Assembly (NCBI GenBank): GCA_013368445.1
Contig: JAACJO010000029.1
Span: 124,001-188,000 of the forward strand
Length of the DNA: 64,000 nucleotides
Origin: Leucocoprinus leucothites
Lineage: Eukaryota > Basidiomycota > Agaricomycetes > Agaricales > Agaricaceae
Direction: 5' to 3'
In this document: in pieces, positions 60,526-64,000 of the stretch
How positions within the stretch are numbered: the first letter of the stretch is position 1
How the letters are laid out: the number at the start of each line of letters is the position of its first letter
Made by a program: the position numbers and the translations under genes
The notes under the pieces: generated by a model
The model's database searches: none
Told to the model about the DNA's origin: nothing
What the model saw: only the letters and a program-made list of their open reading frames with translations

Positions 60526-61495
60526 ATGAGGAGCCTTTGCATTACATCTGCTCATCAAAAGTCCACCAAACAGGCCAAGGCTGCTACGGCCTCTATACCG
60601 ACTCAGACAGTCACATCAAAGGCCGCAAATACCCAGAAGCAGGAGAAGGTGGCCGCAGCAAAAGCAAAGGCAGTGGCAAGGGTGGCCCAAGTGGAGTCTG
60701 AGGCACGTGCTAGGGAGAAGAATGGGGAAGCTATCAATGCTCCCCCAGCATATAACATCCCTATTGCTTGGGTTAGGCACATATGCCCAGATAAGTTAAC
60801 TACTGGTAGAAAGGATCCCAAGGCTAATAGATTCTAGTTTCACAGGGGAAACTGCTGAGCTTGACACCGAGAGAAGCGACTCGGACCCCAAGAGGGCTCT
60901 TGCTAAGGGAAGTGGAGAGGCCAAGTCTGACGACAAGGGAGATGAAGCAGATGAAGAAGCAGATGACAATGACGATAAAGACGATGAAGATGTTCAGGTC
61001 ATAAAGTTAAAGAAGGGGTTGGCACTCCACAGAGAGATCACAAACCTTGTTCAGAGTGTTGACAAGGTCAGTGTGGGAGCAAACCCTCCGAAGTGCTCAA
61101 TCAACACTGTCATGCTACCTATCAAGTAAGTCCTTTGATTCTTTCCATTACAGACTTCTCACCTTCTCCATTGCCCCAGTAAACCCAGCAAAAAATCGAA
61201 AAAGGCCAAGCTTCCCTCCGGAATTGCCCAAGGCTGGCAGGATGCTGAGATAAACTACCCTCCTCCCAGCCAATGCAGCCATGCACCAAAGTGAGTCAAT
61301 CCACCACCCCAAGCTGAGCCACCTAGCTCTCAGTCTAATAATGATGAGGAGGTATCCAGAGCTCTGAGAGGGACTCATTATAAGAAAGGGGGATTGATGA
61401 TGGAGAAAGAAGCAAGGGCTAACGATGATGATGGATGCGGGCCCCCATTGTTTGAAGGAAATATTCTCGCAGGGCACATCGTACACTAAGCCATT
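60526..61495 (+). CDS. Lys/Glu-rich hypothetical protein
   Basis: Frame from ATG at 60526 (an upstream in-frame ATG is at 60457): Ala/Lys-rich KQAKAATAS, QKQEKVAAAKAKAVARVAQV. An intron near 60800-60850 leads into the acidic stretch SDDKGDEADEEADDNDDKDD and VQVIKLKKGLALHREITNLV. A clear intron from about 61125 to 61179 (GTAAGTCC..CCCCAG) joins to KPSKKSKKAKLPSGIAQGWQ, and the reading ends near 61490. The biased composition suggests a disordered nuclear protein. CpG content is host-like and splice sites are intact. I know no function. Its 3' side abuts gypsy-F. Confidence 0.5.
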
Positions 61496-61555
61496 TCCCC
61501 ACAATTATGTATTGCTCTACTAATATTTATTAGAAAAATATCACCAAGGTCACTG

Positions 61556-62252
61556 TGTTATAAATGTCGACCTGATTGATGCTCATTGTGACTTAATCAT
61601 CCTAGACGCCGACACAGCCACCAGGACCGAGACTGCGGTTCTAGATTGGGAAGAATACGTTGGAAAGTTTGATGTGGAAGAAGAACGATTCGATGTTGAT
61701 TGGAATGAGTATAATTGGACGGACATTATTAGGAGGATCAGGAGGAACAGTTTCGCTGTTTGATTGCTATGGACTAACAGGACTGATTAACAGACAATGA
61801 TGGTTTCATGGACATCGCGTTTGGATTTGAACTATTAGATATCTAACTATGATAGCTGTTACATCGGCGGACAGATACATATTTATCAGAATCGTGATAG
61901 TGATTTCCGGACTTGTAGTTGTAGTTTCATAGTTTGATATCATTTCGTCTAGTCAGTATTTAAGGACTTGTATTTGGAAGATTAAATGCAAGTTTAATCT
62001 TTCCTTTGTTTCCTGGACTACTTGTGTTTACTTGCCCTGTCTTGAATTCACTTGTATCATTGTTGTTGTCTCAAACCTCATGCTACCTTAGACTTACCTC
62101 AAGTCTTCTTGGCCTTCTCTTACTAGGCTTTCGAGAATACTCAAGCTTATTAATTGAAGTAGGTTAAAGACCAGTTAGCCACTGTCTTACGTAACCCAAT
62201 CACGTGTTGTGACACGTGACGTTACTAGGCGCTCTGACTGTAAATCTTAACA
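61556..62252 (+). repeat. LTR-F, 5' LTR of gypsy-F (697 bp), with coding start
   Basis: TGTTATAAATGTCGACC..GTAAATCTTAACA. The first ~210 bp are an open frame, VINVDLIDAHCDLIILDADT.., ending NWTDIIRRIRRNSFAV and a TGA near 61762; the same peptide is recognisable in the decayed copy. So the last ORF of the element probably reads into the 3' LTR. Around the LTR end, ATCTTAACAATAAGAT can form a small hairpin. Confidence 0.8.
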
Positions 62253-62359
62253 ATAAGATTAAACTTCCTACTGTGCCGATTCCAGTAGTATCCCCACAAC
62301 AAACCTGTCGCGTTTGGTTCTCATTGCCTAGTTGCTGTGCCATCCGACATCTCTTACGA

Positions 62360-62472
62360 GCTAGTATTGCTTCGCGCTACACTCGAAGAAATCCTTGGGC
62401 TAGTATTGCTTCGCGCTACACTCGAAGAAATCCTTGGGCTAGTATTGCTTCGCGCTACACCCGAGAAGAACA
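62360..62472 (+). repeat. 39-bp tandem repeat, about 2.8 copies, in gypsy-F leader
   Basis: Units beginning CTAGTATTGCTTCGCGCTAC at 62361, 62400 and 62439; the first two are identical. It lies between LTR and gag in probable untranslated leader. It is open in one frame (ASIASRYTRRNPW), but no start or motif supports coding. Confidence 0.85.
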
Positions 62473-62543
62473 CTGAACCGATCTATAACCGGCAAGCCTC
62501 TGATTAGGAATCACGCCTGAGAGTTATACATCACCCCTGGCGC

Positions 62544-62792
62544 ATGCCAAAGAACCGACCTGATTCCTTGCGTACAAACTACGAAGGCAGCCAATCAGAA
62601 GAGTCCGACCACGAGAGTCCAACTAGTAGACTAACGTCATCCGAAGAACCCGAATCACCATCGTGGATCAGTGAGATCAACGATCAAACAGAAAACTACT
62701 CAGATTACGAATCTGACGAAAATCCAAATTCATCAAACTCTATCGATTCTATTTTAGAACTAATATCACCCCTGATACACAACAACATATAA
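62544..62792 (+). CDS. Short leader ORF upstream of gypsy-F gag
   Basis: 82 codons, MPKNRPDSLRTNYEGSQSEE.., rich in Ser, Glu, Asp and Asn, ending at 62792, in a different frame from gag. It could be a small leader protein or the N-terminal part of a frameshifted gag. No family recognised. Confidence 0.35.
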   Translation: MPKNRPDSLRTNYEGSQSEESDHESPTSRLTSSEEPESPSWISEINDQTENYSDYESDENPNSSNSIDSILELISPLIHNNI

Positions 62793-62835
62793 TTGAATTA
62801 ATACTCGAACAACATCCATCAATCGTTGTTCGTGA

Positions 62836-64000
62836 ATGTCCGATAGCTCATCTTCCAACAATCGTAGAAGAGCAAACCCTCCACACCTCGCAGTGCGCCT
62901 CTCTAAACAATTCCGAAGTCATTTTCAACCAGAAAGTGAACCCGAACAACCAACCGAACCCTGAGAATCTCAAAACAACTCACCAACTGAATCCCGAGAG
63001 TCTCAAAACACTCTTTTCTCACAACAACTCCCCAACCTTCCAACCCCTCCAACAAAACCATCTTTACTCCCAGCTATCCAAAGACAAAGAAGCAGACATT
63101 ACGAAGAAGAACACACAGCCAACCTCAACGAAACCTTTGCTAGACTTGAAAACTTCCACCAAACAGAACCCCCTACAATCCAAACCAGACCAATCGAAAC
63201 TCAAGAAATGCCTTCACAAGGATCTTCCACTGTTACCGCCCATTCACAATCAGAATCCGAAACCTCTTACAGATCACAAAGAGAAGGATCACCAATGGAA
63301 TCCAACGAACCCTATAGAGGATCCGAAACCTTGGCAGCAAATACATTTGGATATAGGGCAAACAACCCAGAATACAATGTCTATCAACCAATGCAAAGCT
63401 CCAAAGGGAAAGGACTGCCTGGAAACCCAGACAGAGGAGGAGGAGGAGGAGGAGGAGGAGGAGGAGGAGGAGGAGGTGGAGGAGGATTCTTTGGACAACC
63501 ACAACAACACAACCCACAAAACAACTACAGAGGAATTAAATACGACCTACCCAAAGAGTTCAATGGCACCACTCAGGATTACCAAAGATGGAAAGAGCAA
63601 CTTTCACTCTACTTCTTGGCAAACCGTGATCAACTCCCATCTGATCACGACATCATCATCTGTGCACTCTACAACATGGGAGAACGAGCAAGTTTCTGGC
63701 GAAGAGATTTCCTTACCCATCACATGCAAAACGGAGTACCTACCTTCGGTTCCGCCGAAGCATTTTGGCAAGCCCTGGATCAATTGTTCTTACCCTTCAA
63801 CAAAAGCGAAAGCTTCCTCAGAAAGTGGCTCGCACTTAAACAATTGCAAAGACCCGTCAAAACCTATATCATGGAGTTCAGAATCTTGGCTAACCAAGCC
63901 GGAGTCAGAGAAACCCAACAACTCATTCATCAATTCCGAGAAGGTCTCGACCCGAGCATTGCAATCCGAGCTATTTCAAAACATCCAGGAAACAACTTGG
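62836..64000 (+). CDS. gypsy-F Gag (partial, one stop codon)
   Basis: Starts MSDSSSSNNRRRANPPHLAV at 62836 and stays open to the window end apart from TGA at 62962-62964 (codon 43; CGA-to-TGA would explain it). The first 200 residues are low-complexity. A run of 17 Gly (one GGT apart) is encoded at 63436-63486. The capsid-like domain begins KYDLPKEFNGTTQDYQRWKE with WQALDQLFLPFNKSESFLRK and VKTYIMEFRILANQAGV, the pattern of retrotransposon gag. It forms the particle that packages element RNA. The 3' part, including any zinc knuckle, lies beyond the window. Confidence 0.8.

Larger units (their letters stand above)
61556..64000 (+). mobile_element. Young Ty3/Gypsy element gypsy-F (5' part)
   Basis: 5' LTR 61556-62252, leader with a 39-bp tandem repeat, and a nearly open gag reaching the window end. 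CpG dinucleotides are abundant, unlike all older copies, so it has escaped most C-to-T decay. The same LTR occurs as a decayed solo copy at 16571-19208. Whether pol is intact cannot be seen. Confidence 0.85.

Overview
The window looks like nuclear DNA of a filamentous basidiomycete (Agaricomycetes) with a large, transposon-rich genome. Grounds: introns of about 50-66 nt with GTRNGT donors and CTGAT-type branch points; two GTPase-domain genes of a kind common in mushroom genomes; KDZ and Plavaka transposases; chromodomain Ty3/Gypsy elements; and strong C-to-T decay at CpG in the older repeats. No bacterial gene, rRNA, complete tRNA or CRISPR array was seen. All family calls are made by eye from translated motifs; no database search was run.

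Layout. 1-1956: no recognisable gene. 1957-6511: two divergently transcribed GTPase genes, 403 bp between their start codons. The second ends in a striking array: 15 tiny exons at an exact 69-nt spacing, 14 of them a single codon, each framed by complete splice signals. 6512-8483: AT-rich relics, including a likely terminal-inverted-repeat element. 8484-25237: a 16.7-kb decayed Ty3/Gypsy element (gypsy-A) bounded by 262-bp LTRs and AACAT repeats and riddled with nested LTRs; one nest is four levels deep and nearly every level keeps a readable target-site duplication (TSD). 25238-33460: an unrecognised reverse-strand ORF pair and a decayed KDZ transposase, interrupted by two LTRs. 33461-41901: a copia pol remnant, an LTR block, and a truncated gypsy element (gypsy-D) with its 5' LTR. 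41902-51871: a solo LTR, a nearly complete Tc1/mariner element, and long stretches where I recognise little. 51872-56130: a 5'-truncated chromodomain gypsy (gypsy-H) with an extra ORF after pol. 56200-60450: a Plavaka transposon, decayed only by a few CpG mutations and one frameshift. 60526-61495: a host-like lysine/glutamate-rich hypothetical gene. 61556-64000: the start of a young, CpG-rich gypsy element (gypsy-F) that runs off the window.

How it fits together. The host contribution appears to be the GTPase pair and the hypothetical gene near 61 kb; most of the rest is transposon on transposon. Copies of the same LTR range from CpG-intact (15313-15969, 61556-62252) to almost CpG-free (27670-28270, 16571-19208), so CpG loss gives a relative age. 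The most unusual feature is the microexon array at the end of the second GTPase gene: the reading frame is kept through every unit and closes at a normal stop, for a predicted 300-residue product.
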